From positions 186,001 to 250,000 of the forward strand of contig JAEZCE010000027.1 of the NCBI GenBank assembly GCA_023429995.1: a stretch of 64,000 nt of DNA. The letters run 5' to 3'. Positions 26,630 through 35,551 of this stretch are shown here, piece after piece (within the stretch, counting starts at the first letter, position 1; each line of letters starts with the position of its first letter). The notes beneath the pieces were generated by a model. That model ran no database searches. It saw only the letters and a list, made by a program, of their open reading frames with translations, and was not told where the DNA came from. The stretch is from Bacillota bacterium. GTDB taxonomy: Bacteria; Bacillota; UBA4882; UBA8346. The position numbers were made by a program, and so were the translations under genes.

Positions 26630-26849
26630 AAAATAGCGTTCCGATAAATGGGTTAATCTTTTTTTTGATAAGGCAACCAATTAAAAGTGGAAAGGTTGGA
26701 ATGTCCAAAGCGACCGAGATATTTCAACTATAGGCTGTCTCTAAAGAAAGTTTTAAATATAAGTATTTCAATCATCAAAATATTATATAATTAAATAAAG
26801 AGGAATCACATTCATTATATTCGAGATATGAGAGAGGAGAGGTTTCCAA

Positions 26850-27428
26850 ATGAAAATCACCAATATCATCGGCAGTCCCCGGACGGCTGGAAACAGCGCA
26901 ACGATTGCTAAACTTCTTATTGAACATTTAGGGGTTTCCGGAGATCAGGTTAGTACGATTGAGCTCAATAAATTGAATTATCGGGGATGCCAAGGCTGTA
27001 TGGCCTGTAAAACAACATCCGATCATTGTGTTGTCAAGGATGATTTAAGCGATGTACTGGAAGAGGTTCGGGCATCGGATGTGGTACTGATTGCCTCCCC
27101 GGTTTATTTCGGCGACATCACTGCTCAAACCAAGGGGTTGATTGATCGATTTTATTCGTATTATCTCCCGGATTACAAAACAAATCCCAATCCCAGCCGC
27201 TTGGCTCCCGGGAAAAAGCTGGTGTTTATTCTGCCCCAGGGCAATCCGGATCAACAGGCTTTTGAAGATATTATTGCGAAATATACCCGGATCTTCACTC
27301 GCCTAGGCTTCACTGAAGTTTATACCATTCGTGCCTTAGGGGTGGGACCGGGAAGCGATATCCTGGCACAGGATACTGTAGTGAAGATGATTACCGATTC
27401 TGCCAAAAAGCTTAAAGTCGGCGTATAA
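26850..27428 (+). CDS. Iron-sulfur flavoprotein (Isf-like, NADPH-dependent FMN reductase fold)
   Basis: 192 aa flavodoxin-like fold. GSPRTAGNSAT binds the FMN phosphate. Cys47, Cys50, Cys53 and Cys60 form the compact CX2CX2CX6C motif of archaeal and clostridial iron-sulfur flavoproteins that holds a 4Fe-4S cluster. ASPVYFGDITAQTKGLIDR follows. It should be a soluble electron carrier, and could be a donor for the nitrogenase-like Fe protein (inference). GAGAGGAGAGG precedes ATG 26850. A truncated copy of this gene with a similar upstream region lies at 42970-43331. Confidence 0.84.
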   Translation: MKITNIIGSPRTAGNSATIAKLLIEHLGVSGDQVSTIELNKLNYRGCQGCMACKTTSDHCVVKDDLSDVLEEVRASDVVLIASPVYFGDITAQTKGLIDRFYSYYLPDYKTNPNPSRLAPGKKLVFILPQGNPDQQAFEDIIAKYTRIFTRLGFTEVYTIRALGVGPGSDILAQDTVVKMITDSAKKLKVGV

Positions 27429-27554
27429 ACCTTCTCTATGTCTCTGCGGCTAACTGATTTTGCTAAAGCATTCTGTAATAAAATCAAATAGAAATTTCAA
27501 AAGAGAGTCACTCCATATATTTCAAAGATTTAAAATAGCAGTTGGAGGAGTTTT

Positions 27555-27920
27555 ATGGATTGGACAATAAGATCTTTATATCTATGTGTGAAAGATATGG
27601 ACAGAGCAATCCGGTTTTATGAGGATTTTTTTGAACAGGCGGTTATGACGAAAGATCGAGTATATAGTATATTTGATATTAATGGTTTCCGGTTAGGGCT
27701 ATTTGCATATGAAGAAGTGCAGGAACCGCATTCATATGGAACCAATTGTTTGCCGAGTATTGAGGTTGAGAATTTGAATATCTTAAAGAAAATTCTGAAA
27801 AAATCAAAAGTGGTATTTCAGCTTACTCAGATAAAGGACAACTGGGTAGCAGAAATTGAAGATAGCGAGGGAAACCATCTTGAAATTACGGCACCAGCCG
27901 AGAAAGAAGCTGATCAATGA
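27555..27920 (+). CDS. VOC (glyoxalase/bleomycin resistance) family protein
   Basis: 121 aa. One VOC module pair is visible: SLYLCVKDMDRAIRFYEDFF at the start and a C-terminal DSEGNHLEIT with the glutamate ligand. The family covers isomerases, dioxygenases and resistance proteins; no specific substrate can be given. GGAGG precedes ATG 27555. Confidence 0.72.
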   Translation: MDWTIRSLYLCVKDMDRAIRFYEDFFEQAVMTKDRVYSIFDINGFRLGLFAYEEVQEPHSYGTNCLPSIEVENLNILKKILKKSKVVFQLTQIKDNWVAEIEDSEGNHLEITAPAEKEADQ

Positions 27921-28080
27921 GGCTACCCCAAAAATTACAGCCAAAGTTTAACCTTCTCTGTATCTCCCGATAAATTTATATACAATAGCAGAAAGATAGG
28001 GGAATATATATTTCAACTAAAACTTCGGGATGGGGTAACGGAATGGTTCGGAAAGAATATTGAGTCTTATTAAAGAAACA

Positions 28081-28174
28081 AAAGACAACATCGCTGATTT
28101 CATAATAACATTTTCTTAGGAACATAAAAATTCTTCATCATACCCAGGACTTGGATTCAAAAGATGTTGTCTTT
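28081..28174. repeat. 12-bp inverted repeat around a 70-bp spacer
   Basis: AAAGACAACATC (28081-28092) is repeated exactly in inverted orientation at 28163-28174, and the right arm runs on into TTTT. It could be the base of a structured RNA, a terminator with a large loop, or a tiny mobile-element remnant. The rest of 27921-28464 has no gene I can support; an open stretch at 28231-28416 has no start codon. Confidence 0.4.
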
Positions 28175-28464
28175 TCACATCAATAATTGGATGAGTTTTG
28201 CCACTCAAAGATTAAAGGATATTAAATAATGCGGATATTGATAGTTTTAATATTGTCAATTATAACCGGACCGCAAACAGTAATCTTGGAACAGCCCGAA
28301 AATCCATCATGGGAACCATTCAGGATTTGTTGAATATCGCAGGTACTTTTACAGAAATAGAGCTATCAAGTCGATCTTTCCAACCGGTTTCTCTTTTGAA
28401 TTATGGCGATATATAGTCATGGACGGTTATATCCATCCCAATATGCATTTAATGCAATATTGCA

Positions 28465-28680
28465 TTGAAAGGCGGGTATTATGAGAATTTTTTGAAACTG
28501 ATTTTTAGGAGTAAAGACAATTATCTTTGGTTTGCAGGTGACGACCCAAACGTTTTCTTTTTTGGTGAATTTTTTAATAATGAGCAAGAGCGCCGGGAAT
28601 GTTTTGAAAAATTCAAAAACGACCTTGCCCGGAAGAATGATTTCCTCTTGAAAATCATTCAAATCAATATTGAAATGTGA
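28465..28680 (+). CDS. Hypothetical small protein
   Basis: 71 aa, rich in Phe and charged residues, with no motif I recognise. The open frame runs from ATG 28465 and has only a weak AAAGGCGGG in front. It lies in a gene-poor stretch between a VOC protein and a box-controlled promoter. Its hydrophilic C-terminal part (KNDLARKNDFLLKII) looks plausible as protein, but it could be a remnant. Confidence 0.35.
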   Translation: MKGGYYENFLKLIFRSKDNYLWFAGDDPNVFFFGEFFNNEQERRECFEKFKNDLARKNDFLLKIIQINIEM

Positions 28681-28770
28681 TTGGGCTGGTAAGGGAAAGT
28701 GTAGCAAACCTAACCGATGGTGGGGAAAAACGAATCTTGATTATGAATTGGCAATTATTTAAAAATATAA

Positions 28771-28819
28771 TTGACAAGGAATATTTTATCATCTGAAATA
28801 TAATTAAATATATAGGAAT
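28771..28819 (+). promoter_or_regulatory. Promoter with ATAGGAAT box for the MFS locus
   Basis: TTGACA 28771-28776, 17 bp, TGAAAT 28794-28799, ATAGGAAT 28812-28819. The segment from here to about 29000 is repeated at 33738-33980. Confidence 0.68.
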
Positions 28820-28826
28820 GCTTTGG

Positions 28827-28889
28827 TATGTCTGACTAGAAAACTAGAGGCCATAACCCGGAATCAAAGGGATGTGGCCTTACTTTTTT
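28827..28889 (+). promoter_or_regulatory. Conserved antiterminator/terminator leader, copy 4
   Basis: CTAG (28836-28839), AAAA, CTAG (28844-28847). Outer UAUG (28827-28830) can pair with CAUA (28852-28855), which also belongs to the terminator 5' arm GGCCATAACCC. The terminator closes with GGGATGTGGCC and ends in a T-rich run. Confidence 0.72.
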
Positions 28890-28927
28890 ATAACAGGAAT
28901 CAAAATGATCATCAGGAGGTGAGAACC

Positions 28928-29029
28928 ATGATTAATCAAGGTTTGAAAAAATCGGATAGAGCGAATCCGATATCAAACCCAATATTTCTAAATAAAAAGA
29001 TACCACTATTTATTGGACATTCAAAATAA
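28928..29029 (+). CDS. Small leader ORF, duplicated at 33895
   Basis: 33 codons from ATG 28928 to TAA 29029, with a very strong AGGAGGTG at spacing 8. The product has a basic start (GLKKSDR) and a conserved block NPISNP followed by LNKK. The copy at 33895-33990 keeps the same ribosome site and most of this residue pattern. It lies between the leader terminator and the MFS gene. A regulatory peptide or translation-coupling ORF is possible; no function is known. Confidence 0.5.
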   Translation: MINQGLKKSDRANPISNPIFLNKKIPLFIGHSK

Positions 29030-29073
29030 AAGGGATTTTTAAAATGAAAAATGGGGCCTAGGAGTTTTGACGG

Positions 29074-30378
29074 ATGAACTTGAACTACGGTGTAAAAAAA
29101 TTATTTAGATTACAAAGAGTTCATATTTCTCTCCATTACAGTTGGATTATACTGATTATCACATTTCTGGTTTTATTGATGGCGTCGGCTATTCGTTCCA
29201 TGCCGGGTGCTATCATTATCTCCTGGGAAAAGTTTTTTGGCTGGAAACGAACTGAAATCACCTTTGCCCTAGCTATTAATCTCTTTCTTTATGGACTTTG
29301 CGGACCCTTTGTAGCGGCTATGCTGGAATTATACGGGATACGGCGGATTATGACACTGTCTTTATTGCTATTAGCCATAGGAAGTGGCCTATCAACCTGG
29401 ATGAATGCTCTGTGGCAAATGAATTTATTATGGGGCATTGTTATCGGTATTGGAACTGGGGGTCTTTCATCAGTCGTGGGACCTATTATTGCCAACCGTT
29501 GGTTTTTTAAACATCAGGGAGTGGTGGTGGGAATATTCGGGGCGGCCGGGGCAACCGGACAGCTTATTTTTTTACCTTTATTTGCGAAATTATTGTCAAC
29601 TTATGATTGGCAAACTGCAGTGAGGATAATAACAGCTCTTATTATGATGATAGTTCTATTGGTTATGATTCTGATGAGGGATAGGCCAAGCGACATCGGC
29701 CTTTTGCCTTATGGCGCTTCCGATATGGATACAGTCCCAGTATCATTGAATGAAAATCCTTTATTCCTTATCGGGCATGCTTTGAAGGCCGCAATCCTTT
29801 CAAAAAAATTCTGGTTATTATCAAGTAGTTTTTTTGTTTGTGGCGCGACGTCAACCGGGTTGATCGCCACTCATTTTATTCTTGCTTGTAATGATATCGG
29901 CATTTCCGAAATGATAGCCGCCAGTATGCTTTCGGTGGCTGGATTATTTAATATATTCGGCGTTACTGTCTCCGGATGGCTTTCCGATCGATTTGACAAC
30001 CGCTGGTTACTTTTTTGGATTTATTTTTTACGCGGGATTTCCCTGCTGTTTTTACCGTTTTTACTTGGTTCGAATCTTTGGTATCTATTGTTTTTTATTG
30101 TCTTTTACGGGTTGGACTGGATTGCCACCGTCCCTCCCACGGTCCGGCTCACCAGGGATACATTCGGCAAGCAAGGCGGCATCGTCTTTGGCTGGATCAT
30201 GGTTATCCATCAATTGGGAGCAGCTTTGGCGGCTTTTGGAGGCGGTGTCTTGCATACCGAATTCGGTAATTACCGGGTCACATTTATTTTAGCGGGGCTA
30301 TTGTGTTTTATGGCTTCCGGTCTGGTAATGAAAATATCGAATCAAAATAAAAAAAGTAATTCAGAAAAGCCGTATTGA
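29074..30378 (+). CDS. Major facilitator superfamily transporter
   Basis: 434 aa with about 12 membrane helices. GIRRIMTLSLLLLAIGSGLSTW, the GPIIANRWFFKHQGVVVGIFGAAGATGQ block and SDRFDNRW in the second half resemble the monocarboxylate/oxalate-formate antiporter branch. It probably moves a small organic anion, possibly an organosulfur acid given the regulon. AGGAG precedes ATG 29074. A 3' remnant of a second copy lies at 33982-34053. Confidence 0.85.
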   Translation: MNLNYGVKKLFRLQRVHISLHYSWIILIITFLVLLMASAIRSMPGAIIISWEKFFGWKRTEITFALAINLFLYGLCGPFVAAMLELYGIRRIMTLSLLLLAIGSGLSTWMNALWQMNLLWGIVIGIGTGGLSSVVGPIIANRWFFKHQGVVVGIFGAAGATGQLIFLPLFAKLLSTYDWQTAVRIITALIMMIVLLVMILMRDRPSDIGLLPYGASDMDTVPVSLNENPLFLIGHALKAAILSKKFWLLSSSFFVCGATSTGLIATHFILACNDIGISEMIAASMLSVAGLFNIFGVTVSGWLSDRFDNRWLLFWIYFLRGISLLFLPFLLGSNLWYLLFFIVFYGLDWIATVPPTVRLTRDTFGKQGGIVFGWIMVIHQLGAALAAFGGGVLHTEFGNYRVTFILAGLLCFMASGLVMKISNQNKKSNSEKPY

Positions 30379-30403
30379 ATGGGCACAAAATGGAAGGTAA
30401 GTC

Positions 30404-31105
30404 ATGAAAAAAACCAAAGTCGTTTTGTGGGATTTTGATGGAACTTTAGCCCATCGAAACGGATTTTTTAGTGAGGTCCTTTTAGAAATACTTGATGAAT
30501 ATGAAGAAGTCCATTATTACAAAATTGATGAGATTCGATCCTTTTTAATGGATGGATTTCCATGGCATCATCCGGAACATCAGCATTTTGAATTAAACAA
30601 CGATGCTAAGGCATGGTGGGATTTGGTTGAGAAAGTTTTTATCCGGGCTTATGAAGGTATTGGATTGGACAATGAAAGAGCTATGAAATATGCCAAATTG
30701 GCTCATTTTCGATATATCGATTCCAAGAGGTTTGTATTATATGAGGATACGGAAGAAGTATTAAAACATTTTGTAAATTTGGGTTGGGAAAATATTATTT
30801 TATCCAATCATGTTCCCGAGCTATCAACAATTGTAAAAAAATTAGGTTTGGATCCATATATTCAGGATTGTATATCGTCGGCCAATGTCGGATATGAAAA
30901 GCCCAATCCGGAAATCTTCCGGCTGGCCTTAAGGAAAACAGGCCATCCTGATGAAGTATGGATGGTTGGTGATAATTATCAGGCTGATATTAAAGGGGCT
31001 GAAAGCATGGGCATTGATGCGATTTTGGTCCGAAATGAATTCAGGGAAGACGCAAAGCATTATGCAAAAAATCTATGGGGAGTAGTTCAGATCATCATAA
31101 AGTAA
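30404..31105 (+). CDS. HAD-superfamily hydrolase
   Basis: 233 aa. Catalytic motif I is WDFDGTLAHR, motif II LSNHVPE, motif III lysine in GYEKPNPEIF and motif IV MVGDNYQADIKGA. This is the phosphoglycolate phosphatase-like branch with a helical cap. Substrate unknown. It starts 26 bp after the MFS gene with GGAAGG upstream and may be in its transcript. Confidence 0.83.
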   Translation: MKKTKVVLWDFDGTLAHRNGFFSEVLLEILDEYEEVHYYKIDEIRSFLMDGFPWHHPEHQHFELNNDAKAWWDLVEKVFIRAYEGIGLDNERAMKYAKLAHFRYIDSKRFVLYEDTEEVLKHFVNLGWENIILSNHVPELSTIVKKLGLDPYIQDCISSANVGYEKPNPEIFRLALRKTGHPDEVWMVGDNYQADIKGAESMGIDAILVRNEFREDAKHYAKNLWGVVQIIIK

Positions 31106-31344
31106 AGATAACCGACTCCCTCCAAGGCTATTGATGGGGTGGAGATTACAGTATTTCATAACGATTTGCAGACTCCAGGCCGGTAATAGAATCAGAAAAA
31201 ATAAACAAATGAAAAAGATGGTGAGAAAGGCTGAATGGACCATCTATGGCTCGAGTTTTGAAATGACCCGATACAAAAACTTGAAGATAGTTTGGGAAAT
31301 AGCGATGAAGAATAAAAAAAGAATGAAGGTGTGGAAAAGCGAAA

Positions 31345-31872
31345 ATGATTTTAGGGCTGAGATCAAAAACAATTGAATTACTGCCGCACGATCCTGAATG
31401 GGAAAAGGCTTTTTTTGAGGAAAAACAGAAAATCGTAAAATTGATCGGAGATAAAATCATTGGTATAGAGCATATTGGAAGTACAGCAATTAAAACAATC
31501 CATGCAAAGCCAATTATCGATATAGCTATATCTTTAGAAAAATATAGCGACGGATTTGAATGTATTGAGTCTCTTAATAGTATCGGATACTTATATAAAG
31601 GAGAGTACGGAGTTCTCGGTCGTCATTTTTTTAGAACCAATGATGAAATTGTAAAATTCCATCTTCATATGTTTGAAATCACGAGTAATGAATGGAAAAA
31701 TCATATTTTATTTCGAAATTATCTCAATCAAAACCCTGGTAAAGCTAAGGAATATGAAGCATTGAAATTCAAACTACTTAAAGAGTTTCCGGACGAACGA
31801 GAATTATATACCCGGAATAAAGGACCTTTTATACAGAAAATAATTGAAGAGGCTCAAAGAGGAAAATCATGA
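31345..31872 (+). CDS. GrpB family (UPF0157) nucleotidyltransferase-fold protein
   Basis: 175 aa. IELLPHDPEWEKAFFEEK, GIEHIGSTAIKTIHAKPIIDIAI and VKFHLHMFE are the GrpB/UPF0157 signatures. The GSTA plus D.A motif resembles a nucleotidyltransferase site, but the reaction is not established; some members are fused to CoaE. No clear link to sulfur metabolism. Stretch 31106-31344 holds only an open frame without protein-like features. Confidence 0.8.
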   Translation: MILGLRSKTIELLPHDPEWEKAFFEEKQKIVKLIGDKIIGIEHIGSTAIKTIHAKPIIDIAISLEKYSDGFECIESLNSIGYLYKGEYGVLGRHFFRTNDEIVKFHLHMFEITSNEWKNHILFRNYLNQNPGKAKEYEALKFKLLKEFPDERELYTRNKGPFIQKIIEEAQRGKS

Positions 31873-32014
31873 CGGTTGGAGCAACTTTAGGAGAAATGGC
31901 AGTCAAATCATTAATGAGCTTCGTAACCAGAATTCATTTTCGGGGCAAATATGCCAACCGAAATCAAAAATTCTTAATACGGGGGTACGAGTAAGTGTGT
32001 CATGAGGTTACAAG

Positions 32015-33415
32015 ATGAATAAAGAAGCAGAGGTACGCATTACTGCGCTTCAACATGCTGCACTGTTGCCGCTAATTCTGAAATTGGCTATGCCTTCAAT
32101 TATCGGCATAAGCGTCAGCGCAGGCTATCAATTGCTAAATGCTTTCTATATCGGAATACTTGGTACTTTCGCACTGGCGGCAATGTCATTAACATTTCCC
32201 CTTGCCATGTTGCTGACAGTAGTTGGACAGTGTTTTGGCGCCGGTGCGGCTTCAAACATTGCGCGTTGCCTTGGACGCAATGATCGCAAGGAAGCCGGCT
32301 TGTTTGCAACTGCCGCGGTAATAATTGGAACAATGACTGTTCTAATGCTGGCTGGACTCTTGCTCTTTATTGCCAAGCCTTTATTGGTAGCAATAGGAGC
32401 TACTGTGAAAACTTTGCCGTCAGGACTTGTTTATGCGGATTGGTTGTTAGCCGGGTATGTGGCGAACGTGTTCAACATGGTATGCGGTTTCATCGTTCGT
32501 GCCGAGGGCAACACCCAATTTAGCATGAAAACAATAATCGTTGCCTTTGCACTAAATGCGTTGCTTGATCCGCTTCTGATATTCTGGTTGCATTTAGGTA
32601 TAGCAGGCGCGGGCCTGGCAACACTTCTTTCACAATCGGTCTCTGTATTAATGTATCTATATTATTTTCTTCGACGTCGTGGCGTTATCGAATTGGTTCT
32701 TACCCGTCAAGTTTTAACACCTGCACGAACTCTGGCCATTATAACGATTGGCGCACCAACTGCCATTAGTATTTTGGCGAGTGTGATTACCATGTTGGTG
32801 ATGAACAAGCTTACTGTGCCATTTGGTGACAATGCAGTGGCCGGTATTGGAATCGCAACCAGGCTTTTTTCAATAGCGTTGTTGCCGGTTTCCGGTTTAT
32901 GTATAGGCGCTCAGTCTGTTCTTGGTTTCAATATAGGAACGGGCAATCTTCTCCGGGTGAGGACTGCCGTACTGGTTCAAATTAAACTCGCTTTAATATT
33001 TACTTGCAGCTACGCACTGGTGGTGACGTTTTTTGCCGCCGATATTGTTCGAAGTTTTTCAAAAGATCAGGGAGTACTTGCCATCGCAGGACATGCGGTC
33101 CGTCTTTTCCATTTTGGTCTGCCACTGTTCGCTTTACAATCTGTGACGATGTCGCTTTTACAGGCCAAAGGTGATGCGATTTATGCATCGCTTTTGGCGG
33201 TGGCACGTCAGGGATTATTAATGTTACCCTTGATGTTAATCCTACAACAATTCCAGGGAATAAACGGAATCATTTTTTTACAAATTCTGGCAGATGCTAT
33301 CACCGGAATATTGGCAGGGTTTGTCTTAATCCGACAGCTGAATTCCCTAAAAGCCAATGATGTTAAATCTTATAAGGAGGATTTTAATGCTGCATTAAAA
33401 TCAAAGCAAACTTAA
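32015..33415 (+). CDS. MATE family multidrug efflux transporter
   Basis: 466 aa with about 12 helices in two halves. Typical blocks are LPLILKLAMPSIIGISVSAG, GQCFGAGAASNIARCLGRND, a second-half IGIATRLFSIALLPVSGLCIGAQSVLGFN and GNLLRVRTAV. It should export cations or drugs in exchange for Na+ or H+. Its synonymous usage (more CGT/GGC, fewer runs of A) looks a little different from neighbours, and it sits between unrelated small genes, so it may have been acquired. The ribosome site before ATG 32015 is weak (GAGG at 13 bp). Confidence 0.86.
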   Translation: MNKEAEVRITALQHAALLPLILKLAMPSIIGISVSAGYQLLNAFYIGILGTFALAAMSLTFPLAMLLTVVGQCFGAGAASNIARCLGRNDRKEAGLFATAAVIIGTMTVLMLAGLLLFIAKPLLVAIGATVKTLPSGLVYADWLLAGYVANVFNMVCGFIVRAEGNTQFSMKTIIVAFALNALLDPLLIFWLHLGIAGAGLATLLSQSVSVLMYLYYFLRRRGVIELVLTRQVLTPARTLAIITIGAPTAISILASVITMLVMNKLTVPFGDNAVAGIGIATRLFSIALLPVSGLCIGAQSVLGFNIGTGNLLRVRTAVLVQIKLALIFTCSYALVVTFFAADIVRSFSKDQGVLAIAGHAVRLFHFGLPLFALQSVTMSLLQAKGDAIYASLLAVARQGLLMLPLMLILQQFQGINGIIFLQILADAITGILAGFVLIRQLNSLKANDVKSYKEDFNAALKSKQT

Positions 33416-33568
33416 GGAAGCACCTTGCAACACTATCTAGGAAATAGTCTAACCCAGATTCTTCGGCTTGTTTATAAACCGCGATTGAGCAGCCACACCA
33501 GCGAAATTTTCATTACTTCCTTGTCCCAGCAAAGCTGGGGTGGATGACTCTGTGATATTGCTATGGAT

Positions 33569-33629
33569 GGCGATAGGGGAATTGTGAGCGTTTTTCCCAA
33601 CTTGGTAATGCGGTTAAGATACCATCGCC
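33569..33629. other. Hairpin-forming segment after the MATE gene
   Basis: GGCGATAGG (33569-33577) can pair with CCATCGCC (33622-33629), closing a 60-base segment, and a run of eight G follows at 33633. A separate CCCAGC/GCTGGG hairpin lies near 33523-33538. No T-run follows either. I cannot match it to a known RNA class; the rest of 33416-33737 shows no gene. Confidence 0.3.
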
Positions 33630-33737
33630 AAAGGGGGGGGAGACTTGCGGAATATCAATTACTTGTGTAACAAACCCAAATATCCAGTTGGAAAAAATGG
33701 ATATTGATTATTAGCTGTTAATTGCCAAAAAATGCAA

Positions 33738-33786
33738 TTGACAAAAAATAAATCACGATTTAAAATATAATTAAACATATAGGAAT
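33738..33786 (+). promoter_or_regulatory. Promoter with ATAGGAAT box upstream of the CBS-type gene
   Basis: TTGACA 33738-33743, 17 bp, TAAAAT 33761-33766, ATAGGAAT 33779-33786. The region is a duplicate of 28771-29000. Confidence 0.72.
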
Positions 33787-33793
33787 GATTTAA

Positions 33794-33857
33794 TATGTCT
33801 GACTAGAAAACTAGAGGCCATAATCCGGAATTAAAGGGATGTGGCCTTACTTTTTTA
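33794..33857 (+). promoter_or_regulatory. Conserved antiterminator/terminator leader, copy 5
   Basis: CTAG (33803-33806), AAAA, CTAG (33811-33814), outer UAUG with CAUA. The terminator GGCCATAATCC ... GGGATGTGGCC is followed by TTACTTTTTT. It is nearly identical to copy 4. Confidence 0.74.
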
Positions 33858-33894
33858 TAACAAGGATCAAAATGATTATCAGGAGGTGAGAACC

Positions 33895-33990
33895 ATGATT
33901 AGACGAGGTTTAAAGAATTCGGATCGAACTAATCCCATATCAAACCCAATACTTCTAAATAAGAAGACTCCACAAATCATTCTTCGGTAA
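33895..33990 (+). CDS. Small leader ORF, second copy, chimeric 3' end
   Basis: 31 codons from ATG 33895 with AGGAGGTG at the same spacing as the copy at 28928. The first ~25 residues share the GLK.SDR.NPISNP pattern. The end differs because the sequence passes at about 33982 into a remnant of the MFS 3' end, and the frame stops in it. Confidence 0.42.
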   Translation: MIRRGLKNSDRTNPISNPILLNKKTPQIILR

Positions 33991-34053
33991 TTACCGGATC
34001 ATATTTATTTTAGTGGGGTGGCTTACGGTCTAGACGTTATCATGAAAAATTAG
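33982..34053 (+). pseudogene. 3' remnant of an MFS transporter gene
   Basis: TTCGGTAATTACCGG and the following bases match the last part of the MFS gene (from about 30262), including a TTTATTTTAG.GGGG block and a decayed VMK-like end before TAG 34051-34053. The body of the gene is missing. With the promoter, leader and small ORF upstream also duplicated, this is a copy of the MFS locus with a large internal deletion. The 34054-34170 stretch shows only a weak hairpin. Confidence 0.6.
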
Positions 34054-34170
34054 TTTCGCGAGAGCCATTTTGTTCCACCATACATAAGCTAAAGGTGATG
34101 ATCAAGTGCCAATACGGGGGTACCCCATCCGTATCGGCCTGGAGCAAATAAAAGACAAGGATAGATTGGA

Positions 34171-35541
34171 ATGAGTTCAGTAAAAAAAATAATCGATTTC
34201 ATCGGAAATACACCGCTGGTTGAGGTAAATTGCTTTGATGTAGGTTTTTGCCGTTTATTTTTAAAACTGGAATCGCAAAATCCTGGCGGTTCGATTAAAG
34301 ACCGGATTGGCCTGTCCATGATCGAGCAGGCCGAGAAAGAAGGTAAAATTAAGCCGGGGGATACATTAGTTGAAGCGACAGCAGGGAATACCGGAATCGG
34401 GCTAGCTTTAGCCGCTATCGTAAAGGGGTATCGGCTGATTTTGGTGATTCCGGATAAAATGAGCAATGAAAAAATTAATCATTTAAAGGCTATGGGAGTG
34501 GAGATCCTGATTACCCGATCCGATGTGGCTAAAGGCCACCCGGAATACTATCAAGATTATGCCCAAAGAATAGCCAGGGAGACACCAAACTCATTTTTTA
34601 TCAACCAGTTCAATAATCCGGCCAATCCGTTGGCCCATGAATTAACCACCGCGCCAGAAATTTGGGAGCAAACGGAACACCAGGTTGACGCGATTGTGGT
34701 AGGGGTTGGATCAGCCGGTACTTTGAAAGGACTCACCAATTATTTTAAAAAAATTAAACCGGATCTGGAGATTATCCTGGCCGATCCCTTGGGATCTGTT
34801 TTGGTAGAATATGTAAAGAAAAATGAATTACCGCCGGCTGGCAGTTGGTTGGTGGAAGGAATTGGAGAAGATTTTATACCGGCTCAATTTGATGGGACAC
34901 TGATAAAAAAAGCTTATTCCATCAGTGATGAGGAAAGTTTTGCCGCTGCCAGAACCTTATTACGGAAAGAAGGAATATTGGCCGGTTCTTCCAGTGGAAC
35001 CCTCATCAGCGCCGCCGTTAAATATGCCCAGGAACAATGCCAACCCAAGAATATCGTTACTTTTGTCTGTGATAGCGGTAATAAATATTTGACCAAAATG
35101 TTTAATGATTTTTGGATGGCAGATCAAGGCTTTATCCGGAATGAGCACCAGGGGAATATCGAAGATTTGGTTACCCGTAAATACTCCGAACGGACCGTAA
35201 TTACCGTAAAGCCGGAGGATACCTTACTGCTTGCTCATTCCAAAATGCGAATGTATGATATCTCACAAATTCCGGTGGTCGCCGCCGATGATGTTATCGG
35301 GATTATTGATGAGTGGGATATATTGACGGCTGTTGAAAACGGTGATGAAGCGATTTTCAATCAACCGGTCAAGGATTATATGTCCAAAGATATCATTTTC
35401 GTGTCAAGTAACGATGAGTTATCCGAAGTCATTGCTATATTAAAACAAGGGTTTTTAGTAATTGTAAAAAAAACGAATCGATTTTACGGTTTAATCACCA
35501 AGATGGATTATATCAACTATTTACGTAAAAAATTAAAATAG
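34171..35541 (+). CDS. Cystathionine beta-synthase / cysteine synthase with CBS domains
   Basis: 456 aa fold type II PLP enzyme. The Schiff-base lysine is in NPGGSIKDRIGLSM, the substrate loop is EATAGNTGIGLAL and the phosphate loop GVGSAGTLKG. Residues from about 335 form two CBS repeats (VTVKPEDTLLLAHSKM and YMSKDIIFVSSNDELSEV), as in eukaryotic-type CBS. With the next gene it forms a reverse transsulfuration pair turning homocysteine and serine into cysteine. Cysteine synthase activity cannot be excluded. Only weak AAGGATAGATTGG precedes ATG 34171. Confidence 0.87.
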   Translation: MSSVKKIIDFIGNTPLVEVNCFDVGFCRLFLKLESQNPGGSIKDRIGLSMIEQAEKEGKIKPGDTLVEATAGNTGIGLALAAIVKGYRLILVIPDKMSNEKINHLKAMGVEILITRSDVAKGHPEYYQDYAQRIARETPNSFFINQFNNPANPLAHELTTAPEIWEQTEHQVDAIVVGVGSAGTLKGLTNYFKKIKPDLEIILADPLGSVLVEYVKKNELPPAGSWLVEGIGEDFIPAQFDGTLIKKAYSISDEESFAAARTLLRKEGILAGSSSGTLISAAVKYAQEQCQPKNIVTFVCDSGNKYLTKMFNDFWMADQGFIRNEHQGNIEDLVTRKYSERTVITVKPEDTLLLAHSKMRMYDISQIPVVAADDVIGIIDEWDILTAVENGDEAIFNQPVKDYMSKDIIFVSSNDELSEVIAILKQGFLVIVKKTNRFYGLITKMDYINYLRKKLK

Positions 35542-35551
35542 GGGAGTAAAC

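Noticed and set aside
28231..28416. Open stretch of about 60 codons with protein-like composition
   Set aside because: No start codon after the upstream stop and no recognisable family; at most a gene remnant.
31131..31376. Open frame of 81 codons upstream of the GrpB-family gene
   Set aside because: TTG start without ribosome site, very basic composition, overlaps the GrpB-family start, and no recognisable motif.
33569..33640. Possible riboswitch (fluoride-like GGCGATGG on the minus strand)
   Set aside because: Only the closing stem matches; the internal conserved bases of the fluoride aptamer are not present and no target gene lies in the right place.
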